37,647 nucleotides of DNA from Chloroflexota bacterium. GTDB lineage: Bacteria > Chloroflexota > UBA6077 > FW602-bin22 > JAMCYS01. Below are positions 16,541 to 26,951 of the stretch, one piece after another (position 1 is the stretch's first letter; every line of letters begins with the position of its first letter). Below the pieces are notes generated by a model that saw nothing but the letters and a program-made list of their open reading frames with translations, ran no database searches and had not been told where the DNA came from. The position numbers and the translations under genes are program-made. The stretch lies in the NCBI GenBank assembly GCA_023473795.1, contig JAMCYS010000119.1, positions 1 to 37,647 of the forward strand, written 5' to 3'.

Positions 16541-17454
16541 TGGTCAGCCGGGTTGGCGTTCTACTGATGCACCACGGGGCGCCCGGTTCTGAGAACGAAG
16601 TGCCGGGCTTTCTCGCGCGCCTGACCGGCGGACGGTCTTCGCCCGCCATGGAAATGGCGTACTTGGCGAAGTTCCGCCGCTGCGGCGGCTCACCGCAGGC
16701 TTTTCTCGTTGACAAGTTGGCTGAAGCACTGCAGGTCGCGCTCCGGCCGCGTCTTGCTGATTGCCTGGTAACGCAGGGCTCGCTGTTTGGTCGCGGGTCC
16801 ATCGCCGACGCCGTATCGGACCTGGCTGTAGCTGGGGTCTCGACTCTGGTAGCCGTCGTCCTGGTGCCCCAGCGCTCGCGGGCAACCGCGGATCGGTACC
16901 TGGCGCGACTGAGGGAAGCGATTGACGCCGCTGGCTTGACCGCGCCGCTGGCCTGGGTCGACGGTTGGGCTACCGAACCCCACCTGGTGGCGGCGTTTGC
17001 CTCCCGCGTCGCGGAGGCTCTCGCGGACCTGCCCCCGGCGACAGCCTCCACTCCGCCGACCATCTTCACCGCCCACAGCCTACCGCGGGCGGCGCTGAGC
17101 GAGGGCGACCCGTTTGTCGCCGAGTTGCAGGCCACAGCCGCGGCCGTTGCCCAGGCGACCGGCCTGGCGGACTGGCAACTGGCCTACCAGAGCCCCGGGC
17201 GGCTGCCCGGGCCATGGCTGGGCCCCTTTGTCGGCGACACGCTACGCCATCTAGCGGAGAGGGGCGAGCGGCTGGCGCTGGTCGTGCCCATCCAGTTCCT
17301 CTTCGACAACCTGGAGACGCTCTACGACCTTGACGTCGAGTTGCGCCGTCAGGCTGATGCCCTTGGTATCGAGCTGTGCCGCGCCTCGGCACCTAATGAC
17401 ACTCCCCTGCTCGTGGCCGCCCTGGCCGCCCTCGTCTCGTCCGCGCTACCGTAG
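16540..17454 (+). CDS. hemH: Ferrochelatase (protoporphyrin or coproporphyrin)
   Basis: A 304-residue ferrochelatase that inserts ferrous iron into a porphyrin in the last or next-to-last heme step. The start VSRVGVLLMHHGAP is the diverged form of the usual LLLMNLGTP. The metal-site His is H179 in FTAHSLPRAAL, followed by EGDPF (the usual Tyr of the signature replaced by Phe). The second catalytic residue, Glu259, is in FLFDNLETLYDLD, the position equivalent to the Glu of the B. subtilis DHLEVLYD motif, with Asn in place of His. There is no C-terminal iron-sulfur cluster. ATG 16540 overlaps the stop of the permease gene. The divergence of both motifs is moderate, but the enzyme looks functional. 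Confidence 0.88.
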   Translation: MVSRVGVLLMHHGAPGSENEVPGFLARLTGGRSSPAMEMAYLAKFRRCGGSPQAFLVDKLAEALQVALRPRLADCLVTQGSLFGRGSIADAVSDLAVAGVSTLVAVVLVPQRSRATADRYLARLREAIDAAGLTAPLAWVDGWATEPHLVAAFASRVAEALADLPPATASTPPTIFTAHSLPRAALSEGDPFVAELQATAAAVAQATGLADWQLAYQSPGRLPGPWLGPFVGDTLRHLAERGERLALVVPIQFLFDNLETLYDLDVELRRQADALGIELCRASAPNDTPLLVAALAALVSSALP

Positions 17455-17482
17455 ACTCTTCGCCGGCTCGGCTCACTGCCTG

Positions 17483-17491
17483 TGCTATACT
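17483..17491 (+). promoter_or_regulatory. Promoter of the Gfo/Idh/MocA gene (extended -10)
   Basis: TGC-TATACT identical to the site at 7630. The -35 is poor. The predicted leader is about 60 nt. Confidence 0.6.
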
Positions 17492-17556
17492 GACGCCCAC
17501 CTGACGGCGGCTCGCAGGGCCGGTCCGGTAGGGAGAGCCATCTTGGGGGTTGCCGC

Positions 17557-18567
17557 GTGCGCAAGATTGGACTGGGCATTATCGGCTGTGGCGCCGAGTT
17601 GGACAGATACATGGAAACCGGTTTGTTGTCTCTGAGGAGCGAGGCCGACTTCGTCGCCTGCTTCTCTCGCCGCCGGGCGCGTGCCGATGCCGGCGCGGCC
17701 AAGCTGAACGCCACGCCCTACGACGACCTGGTCGCTCTGCTCGCCGACCCCTCCGTGGAGGCGGTGATCGTCGTCACCCCTCATCAAGCCCATTATGACA
17801 TAACGTTGCAGGCTTTGGCGGCAGGCAAGCACGTGCTGGTTGAGAAGCCGCTGGCAACGAAACTGGACGACGCCAGACAGATGATACGGGCGGCCGAGGA
17901 GGCCGGCTTGGTGCTGGCCGTGTTCGAGAACTACCATTTCTTCGAGCCATTTCTCCGCGCCAGGGGAATGATCGAGGCCGGTGAGATCGGCCCGCTGGTC
18001 ACCCTGCGCTACACTCGCACCGTCTACCTGGAAGGGCCGTGGGTGCGAGAGGGCTGGCGCCAGCGGGGTGAAGCGGCGGGGATGCTTATCGACCAGGCCT
18101 GCCACTACGTGGACGGCCTGCGGGTGTTGGCGGGGGAGGAGATTGCCCAGGTAGCGGCCTTTGCCGCCCGGACCCGGCCGGATTTCGCCGCGCCGGACAC
18201 GATCGTGCTCAACTTCCGCTTCGCCTCGGGGCTCGTCGGTCAGGGGTTCATGACCTGGGGAAGCCAGACCCCCAATCGCGGCGCCGAGGCGGAGGTGTTC
18301 GGCCAGCTAGGCAGTCTCACCGTCTACCAGCGGCCGGTGGGTTTGGTGCTGCACCGGCGGGACCTCCCGGCCGGGCAACAAGTGGTGATTCCCCTGGCCG
18401 ACTACGGCGAAAGTTTCGTGCCCACCATTGCCGACTTCCTGGCGGCGGTCCGCGGCGAGAAGGAGCCGCGCATGACCGGCCTGGAGGGCTTCCGCGACCT
18501 GGCCGTGGTGGCCGCCGCCCAGCGGTCGCTCCTCTCGGGTTGGGCGGAAGACGTCGAGGGGTTCTAA
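17557..18567 (+). CDS. Gfo/Idh/MocA-family oxidoreductase
   Basis: A 336-residue NAD(P)-dependent dehydrogenase of the glucose-fructose oxidoreductase / inositol dehydrogenase family. The N-terminal Rossmann site is GLGIIGCGAE, the family motif GKHVLVEKPLAT carries the catalytic Lys, and the substrate domain contains GGMLIDQACHYVDGLR-like sequence (here AAGMLIDQACHYVD) with the conserved Asp and His. Members oxidise sugars, inositols or their derivatives. GTG 17557 follows GGGGG at 9 nt. It is convergent with a fucose/arabinose isomerase-like gene, which fits a sugar pathway, but no substrate can be assigned. Confidence 0.92.
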   Translation: MRKIGLGIIGCGAELDRYMETGLLSLRSEADFVACFSRRRARADAGAAKLNATPYDDLVALLADPSVEAVIVVTPHQAHYDITLQALAAGKHVLVEKPLATKLDDARQMIRAAEEAGLVLAVFENYHFFEPFLRARGMIEAGEIGPLVTLRYTRTVYLEGPWVREGWRQRGEAAGMLIDQACHYVDGLRVLAGEEIAQVAAFAARTRPDFAAPDTIVLNFRFASGLVGQGFMTWGSQTPNRGAEAEVFGQLGSLTVYQRPVGLVLHRRDLPAGQQVVIPLADYGESFVPTIADFLAAVRGEKEPRMTGLEGFRDLAVVAAAQRSLLSGWAEDVEGF

Positions 18568-18715
18568 CAGTGCCCGCGGCCAGGAACAAAGAGCCCCTCC
18601 CCGCTTGTGGGTTATGCAGATTAGGCGCGTGATCTGCCAGTACCGTAATGGCCGGGCCCTGCGCGGCCATGGTACCTGTCGGTGGCAGAATGTCGACCAG
18701 GCGGGCGGGCGAGGC

Positions 18716-18765
18716 GTCCGACGCTACGCTCTGGACAAATGTCCGACGCTTCGCTCTGGATAAGT
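18716..18765. repeat. Tandem 25-bp direct repeat (two copies)
   Basis: GTCCGACGCTACGCTCTGGA at 18716 is followed directly by a second 25-bp copy starting at 18741 with three base changes. Each copy has GTCC and GGAC (or GGAT) at its ends and can fold into a small hairpin. It lies in the 284-nt gap between two convergent genes. Confidence 0.7.
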
Positions 18766-18851
18766 GTGCCTCGCCCCCTACGGCACCCAGTGGGTCGCCT
18801 GCTGGCTTGCGTTAGCCGTGAACGGGAAGGCAGCGATCGACTGTGGCGTCG

Positions 18852-20264
18852 CTACACGACTACCGTTTTCACTCCCACGAAGCGGCAGAACTCCCGCAGC
18901 GCCCGGCGATGGTCACCGTGGATCAGGCTGGCGTGGTGGATGAAGCCCTCGTCGATTAGGGTGTTGTAGAGCTTGTCCAGGTCGGGTACCTCCACCCAGG
19001 CGTGGCTGCCGCGCTCGGGCGCGGGATCGTCCACGATCTCGCCGCCGGTGATCAGCATCTTATACTCGCCCCCGTCCTCCACCAGCCGGCTGAGGGTGAC
19101 TGCCCCGGTTCTGAGCTGGAACTCCCGCGCCCCGGCGCCGTCATCCTCCAACGGAATGGGCTCGTCCAATCCCCGCCAGCGGTTGCGCAGCACCACCTCC
19201 GTGCCGGGGCGGCGCAGGCTGTAGGGCGCGTTACCGCAATGCCAGGCCAGGAAAGTGTTGGGCCTGGACCGGTGTTGGATCGTCCAGTCGATGAAGTGCG
19301 GCTTGGTTGTCTGCCGAGCGGCATGGTACTGCGTCAGCATGTCGAGCGCCCCCAGCACGTCGACCTCACAGGCCGTCATCATTCCCTGGTCCGTCAGCCG
19401 GCCGAAGAGCGAGCAGGGCATTATGCCCCACTGGGGCCGCAAGGAGGGCCAGCATTGCACGGCCATCGCGTTCAGCCGCTTTCGCTGGTAGAAGTCGCGC
19501 AGCGCCACCTCCAGCCGGCCCGCCCTATCCACATAGCCGTCGCTCACCTTAACGGCGGTCGCTTCGCTCTTGATGGACGCCAAGGCCGCGACCAGGCGTT
19601 CGTCGTCGGCCGAGAAGCCCTGAGCGGCGAGGACCATATCGGAGAGCTCCACCGGCACGACCTTCTGGCCGAAGCGCCGCAGCAACTTCGCCTCGTCGTA
19701 GGCCACCGTCTCGAAGCGCTCGGGACGGACGCCCACCTGGCCGACCCTGGCGCCCAGGAAGGCCCGGCTGGCGGCGCAGGCGGCGGCAAAGACCGAGACC
19801 TCGTCGGCGAAGCGCTTCTCCTCGGGGAAGACGATGCCGCCGTAGGTGAAGGGCAGGGCCCGTCGGCGCAGCGCCGAGGCCACCGACAGCGTGCCGCAGA
19901 ATGAGTCGGAGATGCGCTCGCCATTGGGGCGCAGCGGCCCCTCCTTGCTGGCGAAGAGCAACACCGGTTTGCCGAGTTCTTTGGCTATCGTCGCCGCCGC
20001 GATCTCGTCGGCAAAATCGAGCGCGACGATGAGAACGCCGTCGACCTTCTGCTGCTGGAAGAACGGAATGGCGGCCGCCGCGTCGTCGTCATTCTGCACC
20101 AGGCCGAAGGGGACGACACTCTCATCCGGGACCACCACTTCCACGTCGGGCACGTCGCTCAGCGCGCGCAGTACGCGCCCCCGCAAATCGACGGCCCACT
20201 CGGTAGAGAAAGGAAAACGCTTGGCGGGAACGAAACCAATGCGAACGACTTCCCTGTCGGACAA
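18852..20264 (-). CDS. L-fucose/L-arabinose isomerase-family protein
   Basis: A 470-residue protein of the FucI/AraA fold (aldose-ketose isomerases that use Mn). Residues likely to hold the metal are the Glu in TACEVDVLGALDML, the Asp in PHFIDWT and the His in LAWHCGNAPYSL. The N-terminal half shows alternating Rossmann-like strands (VDGVLIVALDFADEIAA and LGKPVLLFASKEG). It is shorter than E. coli FucI (about 590) and similar in length to AraA (about 500); it belongs to the loosely annotated fucose isomerase-like group whose substrates vary. The TTG at 20264 has AGGAGG 7 nt upstream. The gene has its own promoter and is convergent with the Gfo/Idh/MocA gene. Confidence 0.85.
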   Translation of the reverse strand: MSDREVVRIGFVPAKRFPFSTEWAVDLRGRVLRALSDVPDVEVVVPDESVVPFGLVQNDDDAAAAIPFFQQQKVDGVLIVALDFADEIAAATIAKELGKPVLLFASKEGPLRPNGERISDSFCGTLSVASALRRRALPFTYGGIVFPEEKRFADEVSVFAAACAASRAFLGARVGQVGVRPERFETVAYDEAKLLRRFGQKVVPVELSDMVLAAQGFSADDERLVAALASIKSEATAVKVSDGYVDRAGRLEVALRDFYQRKRLNAMAVQCWPSLRPQWGIMPCSLFGRLTDQGMMTACEVDVLGALDMLTQYHAARQTTKPHFIDWTIQHRSRPNTFLAWHCGNAPYSLRRPGTEVVLRNRWRGLDEPIPLEDDGAGAREFQLRTGAVTLSRLVEDGGEYKMLITGGEIVDDPAPERGSHAWVEVPDLDKLYNTLIDEGFIHHASLIHGDHRRALREFCRFVGVKTVVV

Positions 20265-20334
20265 GGATGGACCTCCTGCGCTCGGCGTTTAGGGCCGTGG
20301 CGCCTGGCACCAAGACGGGCAGCCGGCCCGCCGG

Positions 20335-20343
20335 ATTGTAGCA
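20335..20343 (-). promoter_or_regulatory. Promoter of the isomerase-like gene (extended -10)
   Basis: Minus strand TGC-TACAAT, with TCCACG at a 17-bp spacing as a weak -35. The leader is about 63 nt. Confidence 0.55.
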
Positions 20344-20403
20344 GATTTCGGGTAGGTCGTGGATCAGGTCGGCGGCCCACTTTCTTAGCGGCAAGGGGAG
20401 TGG

Positions 20404-20441
20404 CGAAAAGAAAACAGCCGGGGAAAAGGTGCTCCCCGGCT
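20404..20441 (-). terminator. Rho-independent terminator of the MarR-ABC exporter operon
   Basis: A 9-bp stem AGCCGGGGA/TCCCCGGCT (20416-20441). In the direction of the operon it is followed by GTTTTCTTTTCG. It lies 34 nt past the stop of the second exporter gene. Confidence 0.85.
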
Positions 20442-20474
20442 CTCGACGAAGCCTGTGCCCGCCCGACCCGGCCG

Positions 20475-22336
20475 TTAGGGCCTGCCGAAAGCCGGCCGTA
20501 GGCGACCGTCCCCCGCGGGGCTGCCGTCCGTCGCCGGCACAGCCTGGGCCGGTGCTGAGTCGCGGAACTGCCGCCGGTACAGGTCCGAGTAAGCCCCGCC
20601 CTTGGCGAGCAGTTCTCTGTGGGTGCCGTGCTCGACGACGCGGCCGCCGTCGAGCACCAGCACCTGATCGGCGTTGCGCACCGTACTCAGCCGGTGGGCG
20701 ATGACGAACGCGGTCCTTTTTTCCAGCAACCGCGCCAGCGCCTGCTGGATGAGCACCTCGGTACGCGTGTCGACGCTGGAAGTGGCCTCGTCCAGAATCA
20801 GAATGCGCGGGTCGGCCAGCACTGCCCGGGCGAAGGCGATGAGCTGGCGCTGTCCCTGGCTCAGACCACCGCCACGCTCGCCGAGGTGCGTCCGGTAACC
20901 CTGCGGCAGGCTCATTATGAAGTCGTGCGCGTTGACCGTCTTAGCCGCCATCTCGACCTCGGCGTCGCTGGCTTCCAGGCGGCCGTAGCGGATATTGTCG
21001 GCCACCGTGCCGGCGAAAAGGAAGCTGTTCTGGGGCACGATGCCCATTTGCCGGCGTAGCGAGGCGGAAGTCACCGTGCGCACGTCCGTGCCGTCGACCA
21101 GCACCCTGCCGCTAGTCACGTCGTAGAAGCGGGCAATCAGATTCGCCGTGGTGGTCTTACCGGCGCCCGTCTGCCCGACGAGGGCGACCGTCTTTCCTGG
21201 CTCTGCCGTGAAGTTGATGCCGTCCAGCACTGGGTGGCCAGGCTCGTAGGAGAAGTGGACGTCTTCGAAGGTCACCCGGCCTGAGATGGCGGGCAGTTCC
21301 CGCGCATCGGCCGCGTCCTGCAGGTCCACCGGCGTATCTACCAGGTCGAAGATGCGCTCGGCGCCGGCCATGGCCGATTGGGCCTGCGCCCACATCTGCG
21401 CCACCTGTTGGATCGGGAAGAAGAACTGCTGGACGTAGCCCAAGAAGGCGACGACCACGCCGACGGTCGCCTGGCCGTTGATGGCCAAATAGCCGCCGAA
21501 GCCGGCCACTATGCCGGTGGCGATGGCGCTCAGCACGTCCATTGCCGGAAAGAACGCGGAGGTCACCGCGGTCGCGCCGACGTTGGCGTCCCGATTCGCA
21601 GCGTTGCGCTCGGCGAAGCGGGCTCGGTTGAACTGGGTGCGGTTGAACGCCTGCGCCACTTTAATGCCGGCGATATCCTCCTGCAGATTGGCCGAAACGT
21701 CGCCGATGGTCTGGCGGGTCGTGCGGAACGAGCGGCGTGCCCAGGAGGAGAAGAAGTTCGTCGTCAAGAACATCACCGGCAGCACCACGAACGACGCTGC
21801 CGCCAGTCTCAGGTCGAGCGCGAGCATGGCCAGGACGATGCCCAGGAGGCCGAAAAGGCTGCCGATGCTCTGCACCAGGCCCTGCCCAAGGATCTGGTTG
21901 ATGACCTCGACGTCGTTGACCAGCCGCGACATCAGGTCCCCTGCCTCGTGGCGGTCGAAGAACGTTAGTGACTGGCGCTGCAGTGACTGGAAGATCGAAA
22001 CGCGCAGGCCGGCCAGGGCGCGCTGCGCCACCCAGCCCGTCAGGTAGCCCTGAGCCACGCGGGCCACGAAGCCGGCTAGATAAGTGCCAAACAAGACCAG
22101 AATTATCGTCTCCAGCCCGTTGCGCACGCCCGCGGCAATGTAATGGTCGATGGCTAGCCCGATCAGGTAGGGCCCCAGCGCGCCTGTGGCGGCTGTGAAT
22201 AGCATCAAGAGCAGAGCCACTAACAGGTGGCGCCAGTACGGTCGCAGGTAGCTCCAGAAACGGCGCAGCACGGCCCCGCTGTCGGTTGGCTTGCCCTCCG
22301 GCAGGTCCCGACCGAAGTGCCCCGGCCCTCCCCTCA

Positions 22337-22340
<4 letters not shown>
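20475..22340 (-). CDS. ABC exporter half-transporter, catalytic-site subunit of a heterodimer
   Basis: A 621-residue membrane-ATPase fusion: six helices (about residues 35-330), then a nucleotide-binding domain. Walker A is VGQTGAGKTTT (about 390), Walker B is ILILDEATSSVD with the catalytic Glu, and the switch His is in FVIAHRLSTV. The signature motif is changed to LSQGQ from LSGGQ. With the partner below, this is the known arrangement of heterodimeric exporters such as Thermotoga TM287/288, where this subunit corresponds to TM288. These export drugs or lipids from the inner leaflet. The start overlaps the partner's stop by 4 nt (ATGA). The C-terminal tail is short and polar. Confidence 0.93.
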
Positions 22341-24147
<1,807 letters not shown>

Positions 24148-24151
<4 letters not shown>

Positions 24152-24603
24152 TCACTTACACCTCTGGTGTGCTTGACGCAGGTCAGTATGGTGGCCATGG
24201 CCTCCCGCAGGGCCTGACGCTGTTCGGGGCTGAGGTCCGCCTCGAGTTCATCGCTGGTCTCTCGCAGCAGCTTGGCCAGAAGCTGCGCCTCGCCGCGGCC
24301 GGCGGCGGTGAGTTCGAAGACGTTAGCGCGCCCATCGCTGGGGTGCGGACGACGCTGCACGAGGCCGCGGCGCTCTAATGACTGCAGGGCGCGGGTGACG
24401 CTGGGCGCCTCGACCGGCAGAGGTCCCACCATCTCCTGGCCGATCAGGCCAGGGTGCCGGCGCAACATCCCGATCAGCGCCGCCTGGGTGTGATTGTACT
24501 CGTATTTCGCCAGCCGCCGCTCGACCAGGCTGGTCACGCGGTGGCCTAAGAAGATCAGACGCACCGCCAGAGGCATCACGTCTTCATCGTGGCATTTTTC
24601 CAC
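24148..24603 (-). CDS. MarR-family repressor of the ABC exporter operon
   Basis: A 151-residue winged-helix regulator. Recognition features are LIGQEMVGPLPVEAPSVTRALQSLERRGLVQRR and the wing HPSDGRANVFELT, with the conserved Asp-Arg of the wing kept. The GTG at 24603 has GGAG 8 nt upstream; ATG 24576 is an alternative. The first gene of the marR-ABC-ABC operon, it very probably binds the perfect palindrome just upstream of its own start (24627-24642) and represses itself and the exporter. The inducing compound is unknown. Confidence 0.92.
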
Positions 24604-24626
24604 TTAGGGGACTCCAGAAGCTTATC

Positions 24627-24642
24627 TTGCTTGCGCAAGCAA
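24627..24642. promoter_or_regulatory. Perfect 16-bp palindromic operator (TTGCTTGCGCAAGCAA)
   Basis: An exact inverted repeat with no spacer, 24 nt upstream of the marR start. It directly adjoins the -10 element and covers the expected transcription start, so a bound repressor would block initiation. Its size fits a MarR dimer site. Confidence 0.75.
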
Positions 24643-24672
24643 ATAGTAGCATGTTCGCCTTGGTCGCGTCAA
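24643..24672 (-). promoter_or_regulatory. Promoter of the MarR-ABC exporter operon
   Basis: Minus strand TTGACG (24667-24672), 18-bp spacer ending in TGC, then TACTAT (24643-24648). The palindromic operator begins immediately after the -10. Confidence 0.7.
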
Positions 24673-24728
24673 CCCGCGCGTTCGCGAAGGCGAACGCGGA
24701 GTCGTCTCCGAGAGCGGCGCCGGACTGG

Positions 24729-25019
24729 TCAGGGGGAGGTAATGGGTGGCTCGGAGTCAGGCAATGCGGGCGCTTGGCCGGCAGGCCAGGTCTGGTCGCG
24801 CAGCTGCCGGAGGAGGGCGAGCGTCTGCATCGCTTCGCCCTCGTCGATCTTGCTGATGGCGAAGCCGGCGTGCACTATGACGTAGTCGCCAACCGTGGCC
24901 TCGGGGACGAAGGCCAGGCCCACTTCGCGGGCGACGCCGTCGAAATCGACCGTCCCTACGGGAAAGCCAACGACGCCCTGGCTGATCTGAGATATCCTGC
25001 CGGGAATGGCAAGGCACAT
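24729..25019 (-). CDS. hypC: HypC/HupF-family [NiFe]-hydrogenase maturation chaperone
   Basis: A 96-residue protein that begins MCLAIPGRI, the hallmark of HypC: Cys2 carries the Fe(CN)2CO unit with HypD and passes it to the hydrogenase large subunit. The conserved His50 is in VHAGFAISKIDE. An OB-like small beta-barrel is expected. The C-terminus is about 15 residues longer than usual and rich in Pro. ATG 25019 has AGGAG 8 nt upstream; a longer frame (25046) would put residues before the essential Cys2. No hypA, B, D, E, F or hydrogenase genes occur in the window, so it is an orphan here. It may serve a distant hydrogenase cluster. Confidence 0.92.
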   Translation of the reverse strand: MCLAIPGRISQISQGVVGFPVGTVDFDGVAREVGLAFVPEATVGDYVIVHAGFAISKIDEGEAMQTLALLRQLRDQTWPAGQAPALPDSEPPITSP

Positions 25020-25222
25020 AATCTCTTCTCCTGACGACCCACGCATTCTTGATGTCCGATGGCTTCACGCTGGAGCGAGAACCAGTGCCAACTCTTCGCT
25101 CCGCGGCCCGTGGCTGGGAGGGGCCGAGTTCCCGGCTCAGTCACGGCCGCTCCTCGTCGTCTGCTGTCGGTACGGTGAGCCGGCAGCAGACGAGCCTCCT
25201 TGTCGGTCGAGCCGCGCCGCTG

Positions 25223-26782
25223 CTAGCTCGTGCGCAGCTCGGCCATGAACTCGCGCAATTGAGCGTAGAGGTCGGAAGCTCGGCCCGGGTCCTTGGCGGC
25301 GATGTTGTTCAGCTGGAATGGGTCCGCCTTGCGGTCGAACAACTGGTCGTTCGCCGGAACCTCCGCCACACTGCCCGGCGTGCAGGTCCACTGGTCCTCG
25401 CCGTCCAGCGTGGCCGCTTCCCGAAGATGCTTCGCGGCCTCGTTCATACTGCCCACAAGGCCCTCCTTCAGATTGGGGAGATAGCCCGAGGTCTTCAACA
25501 ACCCGACGCCGTAGATACCCGCGGCGGATTCACTGACGGTACGCTCGGCCGAGCGCGTCCAGTGAACGAATGACCAGTCGTCGGTGATGATCGAGGCCGA
25601 GTAGCGATGGTAGCCAGCGATAGCGAAGTCACGCAGCTTATCCACCTCACCCTTGGCGAGCGGCAAGAGGCTCTGGCCCTGCATCTCCGGGTGCACGCCG
25701 ATGCCCAGCCAGTCGGTCACGGTGGGGGCGACGTCGCACGACTGCGTGAAGGACGTTATCCGCTTGCCGGCCGGCAGGCCCGGGCCCCTGATGATCATCG
25801 GGGCGTGGGCCAGCTCTTCGTAGGGCCAGGGCCGCACCTTGCGCATCAAGCCGTGGCCGTGCTCGCCGTTGCCCAAGGGCTCGCCGTGGTCGGAGACGAG
25901 CATGAACAACGTGCTGTCCTCCAACCCCAGCGCCTTCACCCTGTCCATCAGGTAGCCCACCCACCTATCGCACATCGTCACCTTCTCGGCGTAGAGCATC
26001 CGGATGTGGTTCAGTTCCGGCTCCGTGTAAACCCCCGCGACGTGGCCGGGGATGGGCAGGAACATATCCTTGCCCTTGTAGTCGGGGTCGTAGGGGCATT
26101 TCATATCCGGGTCGTGCACTGAGGGAGGATCCCAGGGCTCGTGGGGATCGAAGGAGTCCACCCAGAGGAAGAACTGTTTGTTGCGATCGACATTCTCGAG
26201 GTACTCGACGGCCATCTTCATGATCTTGGGCACGTCCTGATCTTCCTCGGTCTTCCAGTACTGGCGGTGCTTCAGGTAGGTCGTCAACTCGTGCAGCGAG
26301 GGCCCGACGACCTTCTCGCCCATTATCCTGTCCGCCGACTCGAGGACGTGCTCCTCGATGTAGTCCAGTGGGTCGCAGTGGATCAGCGGGTCCTCAGCGT
26401 AGTACTCATGGTCGCCCTCGTGGCCGTGGAGGAACCAGACCTTGTCGAAGCCGCGGGTGTAGCCGAACTTCGGCAGACGGAAATTGGGACAATCGAAGAC
26501 GAGCGCGCTGTCGATCGGCCGGCCCCAGCAGAGATCGGCGATGGTGGTGTCGTCCAGCTCGAGGGCCGACCAGCCCTTGTCGTGCAGGTGGTAGCGGCCG
26601 GTCAGCATGGTGCGCCGAGCGGGGACGGTGGGCAGTCCCTCGATGTAGTTGTTCTCGAAGAGCACCCCTTCCCTGGCTAGCCTGTCGAGGTTGGGGGTCT
26701 TGATCCACTTATTGCCGTAGCAGCCGAGGTAGTTGAACTGCAGGCTGTCCAGCATCACGACGATGACGTTCGGCTTGACCAC
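25223..26782 (-). CDS. Sulfatase-fold (alkaline phosphatase superfamily) hydrolase lacking the Cys/Ser nucleophile
   Basis: A 519-residue member of the sulfatase family (PF00884-type). The N-terminus VIVVMLDSLQFNYLGCYGN gives one metal Asp (Asp12) where most sulfatases have two. TPNLDRLAREGVLF follows, and the active-site region reads PTVPARRTMLTGR. In true sulfatases a Cys or Ser stands where Thr52 is, and it is converted to formylglycine. Later metal residues are in VSDHGEPLGNGEHGHG. Thr is the nucleophile in several phospho-transferring relatives, so a phosphodiesterase or phosphotransferase activity is as likely as sulfatase activity. There is no signal peptide, so it is cytoplasmic. GTG 26782 has AAGGA 6 nt upstream. 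Confidence 0.87.
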   Translation of the reverse strand: MVKPNVIVVMLDSLQFNYLGCYGNKWIKTPNLDRLAREGVLFENNYIEGLPTVPARRTMLTGRYHLHDKGWSALELDDTTIADLCWGRPIDSALVFDCPNFRLPKFGYTRGFDKVWFLHGHEGDHEYYAEDPLIHCDPLDYIEEHVLESADRIMGEKVVGPSLHELTTYLKHRQYWKTEEDQDVPKIMKMAVEYLENVDRNKQFFLWVDSFDPHEPWDPPSVHDPDMKCPYDPDYKGKDMFLPIPGHVAGVYTEPELNHIRMLYAEKVTMCDRWVGYLMDRVKALGLEDSTLFMLVSDHGEPLGNGEHGHGLMRKVRPWPYEELAHAPMIIRGPGLPAGKRITSFTQSCDVAPTVTDWLGIGVHPEMQGQSLLPLAKGEVDKLRDFAIAGYHRYSASIITDDWSFVHWTRSAERTVSESAAGIYGVGLLKTSGYLPNLKEGLVGSMNEAAKHLREAATLDGEDQWTCTPGSVAEVPANDQLFDRKADPFQLNNIAAKDPGRASDLYAQLREFMAELRTS

Positions 26783-26922
26783 GGTTTTTCCTTGTCCGTG
26801 AATTCGTGGCTCGGTGGACGACCGTGACGCCGCGGTGTCGGCCCGGCGCGCACCCCAGCCCGCCTCGGCGCCCGGTGGCTGGCAGCTCTCTCCTGCTCCC
26901 TCCACCCTCCCGTCCGCCGTGC

Positions 26923-26951
26923 ATTATATCCCTGCGCGGCTCCTTTGCCTA
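26923..26951 (-). promoter_or_regulatory. Promoter of the sulfatase-like gene
   Basis: Minus strand TAGGCA (26946-26951), 17-bp spacer, TATAAT (26923-26928). The -35 overlaps the stop codon of the DsrE2 gene. The leader is about 130 nt. Confidence 0.6.

Noticed and set aside
25049-25573. 174-residue plus-strand frame overlapping the sulfatase-like gene
   Set aside because: It is antisense to the conserved gene end, with no recognisable family pattern.
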